NCBI GenBank assembly: GCA_007449985.2 | Contig: VIIQ02000600.1 | Span: forward strand, 733,751-797,750 | Length of the DNA stretch: 64,000 nucleotides | Direction: 5' to 3' | Source of the DNA: Desmodesmus armatus | Taxonomy: Eukaryota; Chlorophyta; Chlorophyceae; Sphaeropleales; Scenedesmaceae | Shown here: positions 19,245 to 42,111 of the stretch, in pieces | Layout: each line of letters starts with the position of its first letter | Numbering within the stretch: position 1 is the stretch's first letter | Program-made: the position numbers and the translations under genes | The notes under the pieces: generated by a model | The model's input: only the letters and a program-made list of their open reading frames with translations | Databases searched by the model: none | Told to the model about the DNA's origin: nothing

Positions 19245-21784
19245 TTACTTCCTCTTGCCCCTCTTCTCTGCCCTGGACTTGCCCATCCACAGCAGCTGCA
19301 AGCAGCCCAGCAGCCTTGCCTGGTCTTCCTCCTCCTGCAGCTGACCCACCTTCCTAAAGAACAGGGCACCGTTGTACTCTACCAGCCCCATGGGACCACT
19401 AGCCAGTGCATCAAGCAGCGTGAGGTGGTTGTCGCCTGGCTGCTTCCTGTTGATATCCACCAGCTGGCGGTCACTCAAATTGGACCATGTGTAAGGGTGC
19501 CGCGTCTCTGTAGGGTGGAAGAGGGCCAAGGTAGGCGTGCAGTCCACCAGCACCCCCTGGGTGCCGTCCTGCAGGGCTTCAAAGGAAGAGGTGTACCTGC
19601 TGCTGCTGCTGCTGCTGCTGTGGGGGCCTTGTGGGGCCTGGGTTGAGGGCAGGGGTGGGCCCACAAGCTGCCAGGCCTCCTTGGTGAGGTTGATGATCTC
19701 CACGTCACCATCATCGTACCTGATGGTGTGGCGCTCAGTACTGGGGCTGAAGTACTGCAGGCAGTTGGTTGCAATGGACAGCACAACGTTGTTAGCAAAC
19801 AATGACCAGCTGCACTAACAAACAAACAATGACCAGCTGCACTAACAAACAAACAATGACCAGCTGCACTAACAAACAAACAATGACCAGCTGCACTAAC
19901 AAACAAACAATGACCAGCTGCACTAACAAACAAACAATGACCAGCTGCACTAACAAACAAACAATGACCAGCTGCACTAACAAACAAACAATGACCAGCT
20001 GCACTAACAAACAAACAATGACCAGCTGCACTAACAAACAAACAATGACCAGCTGCACTAACAAACAAACAATGACCAGCTGCACTAACAAACAAACAAT
20101 GACCAGCTGCACTAACAAACAAACAATGACCAGCTGCACTAACAAACAAACAATGACCAGCTGCACTAACAAACAAACAATGACCAGCTGCACTAACAAA
20201 CAAACAATGACCAGCTGCACTAACAAACAAACAATGACCAGCTGCACTAACAAACAAACAATGACCAGCTGCACTAACATCAGCAAGAATGTCAGACTGT
20301 GTCATATGTGTAAACCCTCCTGGCAACAGCCACAAGGAGTTGCAGGTGGCAAAAGAAATGGTTCAAATGGGGTGCTGAACATCTTCTGCAGGTTCAACAG
20401 TGTGTCTTCCTTGGACTGTGCACTGTCCAAAGGACTGCTGGAAGCATGTTTGAGGTGCCAACCGGCTTGGCTGCCAAACAGCATCATGGCCTGGCAGGCT
20501 TGCACCGCAGCCCAGAACAGGTCTGCCAATCAGCACGGCGTGGAACTGCACATGCTTACTAGAATCATGGCATCGCCCCTGCCAGGCAGTGCAATAGGCT
20601 TGCTCCAGTGTTGACCACCAACAGTCAATGACTACCGGCCAAAGTTTAGCCTAAACCAAGCATTGCCACGATGGTGGCCTCCTCGTAATGGTGTCTCACT
20701 CACCGTGACAGCCCCAAGGTAGTAGGCATGGTCCAGCTGCCACCCCACACGTATGCGGCGCCCCACCAGCTCATCACCTAAGACTGCAGAGGTGCTGCCC
20801 CGCTCCCGCATAGACCTCCTGCTGCCCTGACTGACCTCCTGCTGCAAGCTGCTGCCACCACTGCTGTCGTCTGAGGGACGGCCAGTGGAAGCAGCAGCAG
20901 CAGCAGTAGTAGCAGCAGCTGCAGCAGCAGCAGCCCCATTGGGGGTCTTGCTGCTGCCCATCAGCCTCCAGTCCTCGTGCCTGAGGTTCAAGATCTCGAC
21001 ATCTCCGTCATCGTACTTGACAGTATGCCGCTGAGTGCTCGGGCTGTAGTACTGTGCATGCAGGCAGTGAGATGACGCGCACAGTACAACAAACATGCCG
21101 TGGTGTACAGACAGCCTGTCTGTGTGTGTTGCTCACAAATACCATATGCGATGTTTGACAATATGTGTAATAGCGAAAGAGGGTTGCCAGTGTGCTCAAC
21201 AACCACCGTTTGTGCAACTTATGGGTTGTCTGGGTTTTATGGGGTGGGGGGGAGGTTGTTACAAGTAGATACTTTCACCGCAAAGCGCGTCACCGGCGGC
21301 CAGCTCACCATTGAATTATGTTCAACACTCACTCAAGCCCCAGGTTGCGGCAGTGTCATGGTTTTGCGGTGGGCACATACCATGTGGGTTGCTATGCAGC
21401 AGTGGGTACTGTGATGACATGCACCGTGCCTGCTAGCTGCTGCAGTGTCAATGCCCCCATCGACATCGGGGGTCAACTCAACTCACCGTCACAGTTCCCG
21501 CGTAGTAGGCATGGTCCAGCTGCCACCACACGTGTATCCTGCGCCCCACCAGCTCATCACCTAAGACTGCAGCAGCGCTGCCCCGCTCCCGCATGGACCT
21601 CCTGCTGCCCTGACTGACCTCCTGCTGCAAGCTGCTGCCACCACTGCTGTCGTCTGACGGGCGGCCAGCAGCAGCAGCGCCAGCAGCATCTGTCACAGCG
21701 ACTCTACCGCAAGTCAAGCTGCTGTCAAAGCTGCTGCCGCTGCAAGCTGCTGAAGCCTTGCCCGGCCTGCATCTACGCTGGGAG

Positions 21785-21815
<31 letters not shown>

Positions 21816-24399
21816 GTGCTGCTGGAGGCTTGCCTGCAGCTGCAGGTGTCTTCGACACGCAGTGCTGCTTCTTGGCAGGCCTGAGCTCTGCATCATGCTT
21901 GGAGTGAGACATCGGGTGCTTCTGGCCTGCTGCTGCGGCGGCCTGCTTGCCCACCGCCGCCATGTGTGTGCGCAGCTTCTTGTGCACTACCCGCTTGATG
22001 AAGCCGTAGCGCACTGCTGCTGTGATGAGCATGAACTCATCTGCTGCTACTGCTGCATCGGGCAGCATGAAACGCTCGTTGAGCACAGCACCCACACGCA
22101 GCACCTCCTCCTGTTTGCTGATCAGGGCCAACAGCAGCTGCCTGCATAGCACAGCACAGCACAGCACAGCACAGCACAGCACAGCACGCATATACATCAG
22201 CAAGTCTTGCAGTGCACACACACCAGTGCTCGCCTGTCCACTACTGTCCCCTGCCCCAGATCATGTACACCCGGAGTCCGCTTCATGCTTGCAAGCTAGG
22301 GTTGTGCAGCAGCCGAGCCACAGTGTGCTCACTAATAGTGTGCTCAGTAAGGCTTCTCACATCACTGAGTGATCTCGGCTGGTCAAGGGCAGGGCCTCCC
22401 AGCTGCAGCCTGGTAATCTAGTAGCCATGCATGCCGTGCCGGGGCCCTTGAACTTGCTTGCTGTGCGACAGCACACTTTGTGCAGCACTGCAGTGTGCGA
22501 CGCTGCCTCCCAAGTTCCTCCTACAGTTTGGTGTACACACTACTACTGTGACAGGCCCTCCTGCCTGCTCATGCCCAGCTGCTGCCGCAACAGCCTGGCC
22601 GCCTCCCTCCCTGCTGCCCTATCAAACACCCTGCTGCCCTATCAAACACCCTCCCTCCCTGCTGCCCTATCAAACACCCTCCCTCCCTGCTGCCCTATCA
22701 AACACCCTGCTGCCCTATCAAACACCCTCCCTCCCTGCTGCCCTATCAAACACCCTCCCTCCCTGCTGCCCTATCAAACACCCTGCTGCCCTATCAAACA
22801 CCCTCCCTCCCTGCTGCCCTATCAAACACCCTGCTGCCCTATCAAACACCCTCCCTCCCTGCTGCCCTATCAAACACCCTCCCTCCCTGCTGCCCTATCA
22901 AACACCCTGCCAAACTTGAAGCCCCCAAACAGGCTCAAGCCCGCAGGCAGCTGCTGCTGTGAAGGCACAGCAGCCACAGGTAGGTCCTGACCACTGACAA
23001 CGGCCACATGCTGCAGGTGGGGGTGCTGCTGCAGCATCTCTGCTCCTGCTGCCAGTATGGCTGCCATCAGGCTAATGCAGCCCCATTTGCTGGCGATGCG
23101 TGTTGCCAACAGCCTGCCTTTGATGAAGGCTGCACCAGGCAGGTTGTTGATGGTCACGTCAGCCTTGAGGTGCACCCGCACAATCGCTTTGCCCCGCTGC
23201 TCTTGCTCCCAGGCCTCCCAGACACCAGCTGCTGTCACACCCTTCTTATGCGCAAGCATGAGCACGCCAAAGCGCGGATGCTGCACATCGCTGCTGCTGC
23301 TGCTGTCCATGCTGCTGCTTTCCCTGCTGCTGCTGTCCCTGCTACAGTTACCAGCGGAGGTTATCGGCGCTGCTGTACCTTTGGTGTTGTTGCTTTTGCC
23401 GGCAGTGCTGGTTGGAGAGCCATTGCAGCCGCTGAGGTCTGGCTGCAGGCCGAGGCTGGCTGCTGCTTCCGCTGCTGCGCTGCTGAGGGCAGCAGGGTCC
23501 CAAGCTGGGTTGTCTTCATCACCGGAGTACTCACCATTGAGTGCCTCCTTGGCAGGCAGCTGCAGCTGCTGTGTGGCTGCTGCTGCTGCTGGCTGCTGAA
23601 CAGTGCCTGCAGCCAGCTGCTGTGTGGTGGCTGCAGCTGTGTTTCTCTGCAGCTTGGGGCGCGTCCGCCCCGACTTCCACTGCGGCAAGGCCTGTGAGGG
23701 TGACTGCAGCAGCTCTACCAGCAGCTGCTGTATCAGCTGCTGCGGCAGCTGTCGTGGGGCCTCTTGTCCCTGATCCTGCTGCTGCTGCTGCTGTGTCTGC
23801 TGCTGCTGCTGCACACTTGTTTGCAGCCCCTGCTGCTGCCTTTGCAGGAAAGCAGCAGCAACAGCGTCAGCAGCAGCAGCTTGCACTTCTAGTGCCCGGG
23901 GCTGCAGCTGCCGCTGCCTCCCAGTGGGAAGCACCCTGACCGCCTGCGCTATGCCCTGAGAACGTGTGTGCCTAGTCACCCGTTTCTGAGGCTGCTGCCG
24001 TCGTTGCGATGGCTTCAGCTGCTGCTGTAGTGACTGTGGCAGCTGGCTGTCCTGCTGCTGGGCATCGTCAGTGTCCGTGGCTGGACACTGGGAATGAGTC
24101 TTATACTGGTGGTGTGCATCTGAGGAGTTCTGCATGTCGCCTGCAGGGGACGACTGTGCATGTACGGGGCACAGTCGGCTGGCTGCAGCTGCTGGCTGTG
24201 AGCGTTCCTGCTGCTGTGCAAGGTGGGCTGCTCGATATGCAGCCCGGCTTGACCTGCTGCTTAGGTTGGCTGCACCCTCAGCGAGAGTGCAAGTGGCTGC
24301 CTTGCTGACCCCCTTGGGCTCTGAAAAGCGACGATTTTTTTTCATGTACAGTGTGAATGCTCCTTGCTTGGCTGGGGAAGATTCCCTGCTGTCTGTCAT
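19245..24399 (-). CDS. GT14-like region fused to two Tudor-like domains
   Basis: Minus-strand exons: A 24399-22906, optional A2 22402-22361, B 22137-21487, C 21051-20704, D 19754-19245. B-C-D junctions are all phase 0. The N-terminal 350 residues are Gln/Ala/Ser-rich. Exon A then has a block (FGVLMLAHKKGV ... VWEAWEQ ... SKWGCISLMAAILAAG ... VVSGQDLPV) resembling plant DUF266/Core-2/I-branching glycosyltransferases, continued by ADEFMLITAAVRYGF in B. B-C and C-D junctions each build a Tudor-like domain: ELVGRRIHVWWQLDHAYYAG joined to RHTVKYDDGDVEILNL, then ELVGRRIRVGWQLDHAYYLG joined to RHTIRYDDGDVEIINL, similar to the PDS5 C-terminal Tudor. The C-terminal 120 residues are unrecognised. No signal peptide or membrane segment was seen. 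The A-to-B splice is the weakest point, so two adjacent genes remain possible. CTGCAG precedes the first ATG, so upstream exons may exist. Confidence 0.65.
19796..20278. repeat. 27-bp minisatellite, about 18 copies, in Tudor-gene intron
   Basis: Near-perfect unit AATGACCAGCTGCACTAACA plus AACAAAC. It lies in the intron between exons C and D. Because 27 is divisible by 3 it leaves long spurious reading frames on both strands. Confidence 0.95.
20762..20885 (-). repeat. Coding duplication, copy 2 (linker plus first half of Tudor)
   Basis: Part of exon C; near-identical to 21543-21666 in exon B. Encodes GRPSDDSSGGSSLQQEVSQG, then RRSMRERGS and the start of the Tudor fold. Confidence 0.85.
21543..21666 (-). 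repeat. Coding duplication, copy 1 (linker plus first half of Tudor)
   Basis: The 3' part of exon B, duplicated as 20762-20885 in exon C. Only a few bases differ between copies, so the domain doubling looks recent. Confidence 0.85.
22146..22187. repeat. CAGCA microsatellite before exon B acceptor
   Basis: About eight 5-bp units immediately upstream (minus strand) of exon B. Confidence 0.85.
22597..22916. repeat. Minisatellite of 20- and 28-bp units at exon A donor
   Basis: Units of CTGCTGCCCTATCAAACACC, with or without an extra CTCCCTCC block, repeated about 13 times. On the minus strand each unit carries AGGGTGTTTG, so the likely exon A donor at 22906 is repeated throughout the array. Confidence 0.9.
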
Positions 24400-25509
24400 C
24401 TGCAGATGTGGTCAGGCGGGAAATGCCCACACCACACTGCAAAGCACTGCAGGCAGCAAAACATCACAGCTTGTGAGTCCATATATCCTCAGTGTAAGTC
24501 CATCTCATCAGAGACAGTGGTGTGGTCGTGACTGGCAGGGATTTTCATGCAGCTGCCTGCGCACTACTAGTACTGTAGCGTACCTGTGGGCCCCCCTGGT
24601 AGGACTGCAACCACTGACGTCAACTGGATGAACTAGGATATTATAAGTGTGTGCTGTGGCATCATCCTGTGGCATACACGTTGCCTGAGCAGAGGCCGCA
24701 GCAGCACATGTTCTGTCTGTCAAGGTTCAAACATTCATCTGCACTCCATGTCAAGAGAGATCATCCGATGCTTGTTTTGTCCCACATTATATCAACAAGG
24801 GCAGTTGCACCGCCAGCAGGCTTGGATTCAGTTCACGAAACAATATTCGAAATGGTTGACTGACATCGATTGGGCGACCAGTCTGATTCTTTGTTTTTTT
24901 CAATCGAAAGCCTGATTTATGAGTTCATTGAGTGCCAGTATGCGGACATACATTGCTTCTGGAGAGCAGTACAACATATCAGCAGTACAACTGTTCACAA
25001 GTCACAGGCCTAGGGCCCAAAGGTCGTTACCGCCTAGTTCACGATGGAGATTCACTCAGGTTGCCCTTGGGTTGACATGGACGTGACCGTTGGGCTGCAG
25101 ATCGTGGTCCTTGCAACATGACATGACAAGGGGTACTATGGTGGATCCTTGGTGCCGCTAACCACACCGACAAAGGCAACGTTACCACCTGAACTTCAAC
25201 CACACCGCCTGGAACCAAACAAGTTTAGCCACTACCCAACAGGAAGGCCAATTAGCCATTGCAACCCCAGCAGCTGCAATGTCTGTACTCCGGGCGCTTT
25301 AATCTCCAGCGCTTTAAGGTCAGACATACGCAATAAATGGGGTGTGCATTCTCACACCTCAGGCATTCCTTTCCAAATGTGCCTACACCCCTGGTAACCT
25401 TGGTTCATGACATGCCCAAACCTATGGCTTATTGGGTTTTAGGGGACTGCTGCCTACTAAACGGCGGCTGTGAAAGTGGCACTGCAGGAAAGTGACCCAT
25501 GGGCATATC
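24400..25509. other. Intergenic, upstream of the Tudor gene; nothing firm
   Basis: 5' flank of the minus-strand gene. No conserved coding block or clear promoter element was recognised; a 5' UTR exon ending at CTGCAG before 24399 is possible. Confidence 0.4.
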
Positions 25510-25782
25510 TGAAAATTGTAAGGAGCGATTGGGCTGCAAAATTGCAGGGTGCCTAAATCACACGTGATGAACCCACACCTGCATTTTTGACAAAATCTGT
25601 AAGGCGGATTTTGAGATATAACATAGGCATTTCAAAACTGCATCAAGGAGCGAGGTACAACTTTGTCAGCATATAGAAAAAATTTGGCCTTACAGATCTT
25701 GGAGAAATTTTTTCAGCCACCGTAGCATGTGTGATTCTAGACACCCTGAAAATGGCAGGCCGATCGCTCCTTACAATTTTCA
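25510..25782. mobile_element. Foldback (MITE-like) element with long inverted arms
   Basis: TGAAAATTGTAAGGAGCGAT at 25510-25529 is exactly inverted at 25763-25782. The pairing continues inward with mismatches (CAGGGTG.CTA.AATCACAC and ATCTGTAAGGC blocks), giving arms of about 100 bp around a loop of about 75 bp. There is no coding capacity. No target-site duplication was identified. Confidence 0.7.
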
Positions 25783-26815
25783 CCCACAAGCCGGTGAAGA
25801 GAGCCCCTCAGTGCTGCTGTCGGGCAGGGCACAGCCCCTAGCGTGGCCGCCCATTTGACTCAATTTGAAGACGTTTACGTTTCTAACATCAAGCAAACAT
25901 GTGCACACTCTTTCTGTTGCCCAACTGTCAAGGCTTTGGCTTATGACGGCAGTACTGCTGGAAGGATCAAACTGATCTTCAAATGCACTGCTCATACGCG
26001 ACTTGGAAGGACCCAAAAACGCTTCGGAGTACTTTTGTGTTTGTATAAAAGTGTTGTCCGTTTCTTTAAAGCGTTTGTTGTGGCTTCGACCAAAAGCCGA
26101 TGTTCCATGCAATCGATCTGTCTTGCCCTGCCCTGAACTTGTACAGGAAGCAAGCAAGACCTTAACAGCCACGCACAGATGTGCTAGAGACACCTCTGAA
26201 CCTTTTGAGGGGGTGCTATGGACATGGAGTGGCTGAAGCTGCAAGAAATCTGCATCCCCCTAACCCCCTCATTATTGCGTATGTCTGACCTTAATCTCTA
26301 ATGCAACAGCAACACACAAAGCAGGTGTTACATGTACAGACTGTTTATGGACTGTGTAGCATGCCACAAACCTTCGACAGGGGGACTCAACAACACACCA
26401 ATAGGCGCCAGTCCACACACTTGCTCACAGCAACAGCCAGTTGCAGCTTGTCAGCACGCCCACAGGCAAGTTGCAAAACCTTTGACAGGGGGACTGAACA
26501 ACACACCAATGACAGCAGTGCGGATTACAGCATATCCCCGCTCTTTGCCCGAGCTCCTCTCAATACTTCAGCAAGAGCCAGTCACAGACTGAATCTGCAC
26601 AACTGTCCTGAGAAGAGCAACACAAGCAGGCCAGAGGCACACACAGCAAAGTGAGGGGCACGCGCTCACACAAACACAGACACAGAGACAGATGCTCAGC
26701 AGGTATGCACACATTGACCCTGCAAAAAAAACTGGCAGCCACACAGCTTATGACCGCAGTGTCCAGATGCACAGGCTACTGCCATTCAATCATTGCCAGG
26801 CAGGATACACAAGTG
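25783..26815. other. Intergenic, 3' of the CX9C gene
   Basis: No gene recognised. A 36-bp motif with CAGGGGGACT and AACAACACACCAAT occurs at 26366-26402 and again at 26474-26510. Confidence 0.5.
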
Positions 26816-26915
26816 CTACAACTGTGGGCTGAATGGGTACAGCTTGTACTTTTTGAGGCAGTCCTTCATCTGCTGCACAGTCTCCTCACAATCTAGCTTG
26901 CCCTTGTAGCGACCT

Positions 26916-26954
<39 letters not shown>

Positions 26955-28408
26955 CCATCAGTACAGGTCACCTGTGATACCCACGGGGGTGTCAACACAC
27001 CCTGCTGCCAAAATGCATTGCAGTTACCACCCCACTGTCACACCTGCGTTAGTGATCACTCCTGGCGCCCCGCCCGCCGGCCCCCCGTCCCCCCCCCCCC
27101 CCCGTCCCCCCCCCCCCCCCCCCCCCCCCCCCTCTGTCCACCTGACGGTGTTGCACAGCCCACACCCAGCCCCCTCCCCATCCTGGAGGCACCCGTTCGC
27201 CCCCATCACCTGTGTTGATAACAGACATGTAGCACTTCTCATGTGCCGCAGCAGCATCCTTACACAGGTCTGCACATACGACACCGCAACAGCAGCAGCA
27301 GCATGCGCAAAGTGAACTTGTCATGTCATGTTGCCACATCATGATCTCTCTTCAGTGCCCTCACAACAGCCACCTACGTCTGCAACAGTCAGGCAGCAAG
27401 CACAACACACTGCTGCACAGGCTGCCAGATACCGGCCGCCCTGTAGAAGAGCCCTTCCACTGCTGACTGGCTTTGGGGCTGGCTCCAGGGAGAAGGGCAT
27501 GTAGTGCAGGGAACTCTCACCCCTCCCTCTCCCTGGGAATTTGCTGCTGCGTGCCTTGTCGACCAGCTGCCCTGCCAAACTGCTTGTTGAGACATGCGCA
27601 ACTGACGGCATAACCTCAGCCCCCCCCCCCCGCCCCCACCTGCCCACCAATACACCATCTGCTAGAAAGGCAGAGACCTGTCGGATCAACATGCCTTGAT
27701 TTCTGCTGCAGCTGACATACACTCACAACAAGGAAACAGGGGGGGGGATTTATACTTTCTGAAAAAGACTGAAACCTCTTGTTAGAAAATAAAAATTAGA
27801 ATATATAAATGCTGAAAAAGTTCAAGGGCAAAAAAATGGAAAGATTCCATTAAATTCAAGCATTTGAAATCACTGGGGGGGGGGGGGGGTACTGCAAACA
27901 TACGAAGAGTTTGCTGGCTCATCGTCCCCAGTGCTGCTGCGAGGGCTCTGCGTCCCATGTGTCCCGCCCACCTGCTGCATAGCACATGACCAGCGATGTC
28001 TGCAGGTTGTTGCATGCTGCTGTGTCGTTGGGGTTGGCCTTGTGACAGCGCGCATACGCCTACAGTGGCACAGCACAGGCCAAACAGGTGACACCAGGCA
28101 CAGGCAGAACTCGTGAACTGCTGGTCAGCACGCGTGCTTCTGTTTGTCACATGCATGGGTGACTTGATTACATGTGCAAGTGCATGGGTTCTCACAAAGT
28201 GCTTTCCACAATGAGTGGGTGCAAATTGGTTGTGAATACGGTAGACGTGACATGAGGGGCGCAGCTACAAATTCAGTTGCACCTATATATTGTTAGGCTG
28301 CTGCCTGCGCGCTTTGAGGCTCACCTGGGACAGGGATTTGCACTTGCGCGCCAGCCTGTGCTGATCTGCTGTGCTGACTTGAGGCTGCTTGCTGACCCAG
28401 CCGCCCAT
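26816..28408 (-). CDS. Small CX9C (CHCH) protein, probably mitochondrial
   Basis: Three exons join perfectly in phase: 28408-28325 (starts MGGWVSK), 28059-27972 and 26913-26816 (stop TAG 26818-26816), giving 89 residues. Cysteines are spaced C-x9-C three times: CKSLSQAYARC, CNNLQTSLVMC and CEETVQQMKDC. Twin CX9C proteins are imported into the mitochondrial intermembrane space by the Mia40 relay and often assist respiratory-complex assembly (family knowledge). I cannot assign it to a named family such as COX17, COX19 or CMC. Intron 2 (27971-26914) contains long poly-C tracts and ends in a CTG run directly before the acceptor. The start ATG is the first in the exon. It is divergently arranged with the synaptotagmin gene. 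Confidence 0.8.
27080..27133. repeat. Poly-C tracts in CX9C-gene intron 2
   Basis: Two C runs separated by GTC on the plus strand (poly-G on the transcribed sense strand). Confidence 0.9.
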
Positions 28409-29123
28409 ACCGCCTGCGCTGATGAGGTATGTACCTAGCTAAGCTCCAGGAGACTTGACACTACCGGCTACTGCTGGGGGCTACTATGGTGTTGAGGGCA
28501 GGCCACCTCTGGACAGAGACCGTTAGGCCAAACTTGTGACTGTCACAACCACAAACTCAAGGCCACTGCCTGTTGCCTGACTGCTTGGCCCACGACGTGA
28601 TGTGACAGGTGTGAGTTATTTAACCTCTTAAAGTTCAGACAATTTACACAGGGGCAGTTCTGAAGCTGAAACTGTGCTGGCAGCAACAGATCATCAGAAA
28701 GTGGCCTGGAATTCTGGAATGGTTGTAGGGCGGATGCGGGATGTATTCATTACAAAAACAATCAAACAACAGCAGGCATAGACAATGGGGCCCTGCAGTG
28801 AAAGCATCAATTTATGTGACAGCAAAAGTATCGTTACGCCTGGTTTGAGCAACCCTTCACGTTGTTTTTGCTTGCATCTGATCAGCTGTATCATCTGGGT
28901 TGTCTGTTGCTCACTTCGGGCCCTGCAGAGTCTGGTCACCCAGTCCGTGGATCGCGAAACACTTGTCCCGTTTCGTTGATCGCCAAGCTCCACAGTCGTG
29001 ACACGTCTTATCTCATTTACATAAGTTATCGATCCACTGTCTCTGCTCGCCGATTATCACCCATCCACTTTCTGGGTTGCCTATCGGTGACTGGACCCCA
29101 AGCGACGCTGAGAGCCCCTCAGC
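28409..29123. promoter_or_regulatory. Divergent intergenic region, CX9C gene and synaptotagmin
   Basis: 715 bp between two divergent start codons, so it must hold both promoters. No TATA box or named element was identified with confidence. Confidence 0.55.
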
Positions 29124-40386
<11,263 letters not shown>

Positions 40387-40405
40387 ACCAGCAGCAGCAG
40401 CAGTA

Positions 40406-40438
<33 letters not shown>

Positions 40439-40446
40439 GCAGCAGT

Positions 40447-40477
<31 letters not shown>

Positions 40478-40483
40478 GCAGTA

Positions 40484-40539
<56 letters not shown>

Positions 40540-40540
40540 T

Positions 40541-40909
40541 GCCCCTGGCCTCAGTGGGCAGCAGCATGAAGACCATCAAGCTGCCGGGAGGGGGCAGCAG
40601 CAGCGCAGCAGCAGCAGGGGCCCACGGATTGTGCTTGAGCTGGAATGCCTACCCTACTGGTAGAGCAGCTGCAGCAGCAGCACCAGCGGCGGCAGCAGCA
40701 GCAGCAGCGGCGGCAGCAGCAGCGGCGGCAGCAGCAGCAGCAGCGGCGGCGGCAGCAGCGGCGGCGGCAGCAGCAGCGGCCCGCTGACCTCAGTGGGCGG
40801 CAGCAGCATGAAGACCATCAAGCTGCTGGGAGGGGGCAGCAGCAGCGCAGCAGCAGCAGGGGGCCCACGAATCGTGCTGGAACTGGAGTTCCTGCCCTAC
40901 TGGTAGAGC

Positions 40910-40960
<51 letters not shown>

Positions 40961-41031
40961 GGCTGGCGTTGTCATAGCAGCACCAGGGGGGCCACGTATT
41001 GCGCTAGAGCTCGCCCTACCGCTAGAGCCGC
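40541..41031 (+). repeat. Three decayed copies of the last-exon 3' end
   Basis: Copies of the GSSMKTIKL...LEFLPYW segment lie at about 40541-40664, 40784-40906 and 40985-41031, separated by CAG tracts (including 40387-40540). They follow the true stop at 40384-40386 and would fall in the 3' UTR. Confidence 0.85.
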
Positions 41032-42007
41032 CGCCGCAGCAGCAGCAGCAGGGGCAACGATGGCTGTAGTTGTCCAGCAGCAGCAGAACTGCCGTGCATG
41101 TTGATAGATGCTTCAGATCCTGCCCTACCGTTGACACAGCAGCAAGCGGCAGCAGCCGTTGCCGCTGCTGCGCCAGTAGCAGCTGCCGGATCGTTAGCTG
41201 CAGCAGCAGCAGCAGCTGTCGGATTGTGTCGTGGATGGGATCAGCTGCAGTGTATGTGTCACTGACTTGACCATGAATGTATGCGGTTTGACTGGATCAC
41301 TGTTTCCAAAAAGGTTCATTAGGGGGTGCTCCTGTGTTATGTGTCGTGTTGACGCAGTGCGGACAGGAGGTGCTTGCCTGCTTGCTTACTGTAGGTGCTT
41401 TGTGACGACTTGACGTGTGCCCTGGCAGTGGTGTTGATTCACCATGTGTTCCAGCTTATTACTGTTCTACTGTTCTGGGCTGTGAAACAGCCTGTGTCCT
41501 GGACCAGCGTGAGCAATCGGGTGTCTGTGGTGTGGGGTGCCATCGGCAATGTTTGAACTGGGCAGCTGGAGTGGGAGCAGCCCTGTGGCGCTCCCACCAA
41601 CGTATGTGACACTTCATGTTGCATGCACATGGTGTTATGATCAAATGAGCTGCCTTTTCCACAAAGCATTGGTTTTGGAGATGCATAGTCCAGTGCATGA
41701 CGACGTGGCGCACCAGTATCCCCATATGCATGGTCCTTCATGTACGTGGATGTTGTACACAGCTCTTGCCTTTGCCTGCTATGAGTAAGGTTGAATGTAT
41801 GTAACTGCAAGTGCTGAATGACGGCATGGCATCTGTTTCCTGAGTAGCTGTGCAGCGTTGAGACAACGCATGCCGTTGAGCTATGTAGTATACTGTCTCT
41901 GGGGTTCCGTGCAACACCAGCCTCACAAGAATGCAACTTTGGTGATAATCGTTTGTGTTTCGAAACCTTTGGATGTGCGTGCTGGCTCTGACTGAACAGA
42001 GCTTTGT
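41032..42007. other. Intergenic, nothing recognised
   Basis: 3' flank of the synaptotagmin gene. Only short CAG runs and unsupported reading frames were seen. Confidence 0.5.
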
Positions 42008-42053
42008 CTAGGGTAGAGTGCTTTACCACTGGGTAAAGTGCACTTTACCCTAG
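42008..42053. repeat. 46-bp imperfect palindrome
   Basis: CTAGGGTAGAGTGCTTTACC, ACTG loop, then GGTAAAGTGCACTTTACCCTAG, nearly the exact inverse. It could form a strong hairpin. Confidence 0.8.
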
Positions 42054-42111
42054 TTTGGCAAAGAGATACTAGGACCCAAGGCAACTGAGTAAAGCAGTTC
42101 CTGCATTCACA

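Noticed and set aside
19796..20278. CRISPR-like array
   Set aside because: The repeats are contiguous with no unique spacers, and the context is an intron of a eukaryotic gene.
19475..20614. Long repeat proteins in several frames across 19800-20280
   Set aside because: Artefact of the 27-bp minisatellite, which lies in an intron between two in-phase Tudor exons.
22427..22990. Plus-strand frame with PYQTPSLPAALS repeats
   Set aside because: Translation of the minisatellite at 22597-22916; no conserved sequence outside it.
41439..42029. 196-codon minus-strand frame
   Set aside because: No recognisable motif, no splice context and no supporting neighbour; treated as chance.
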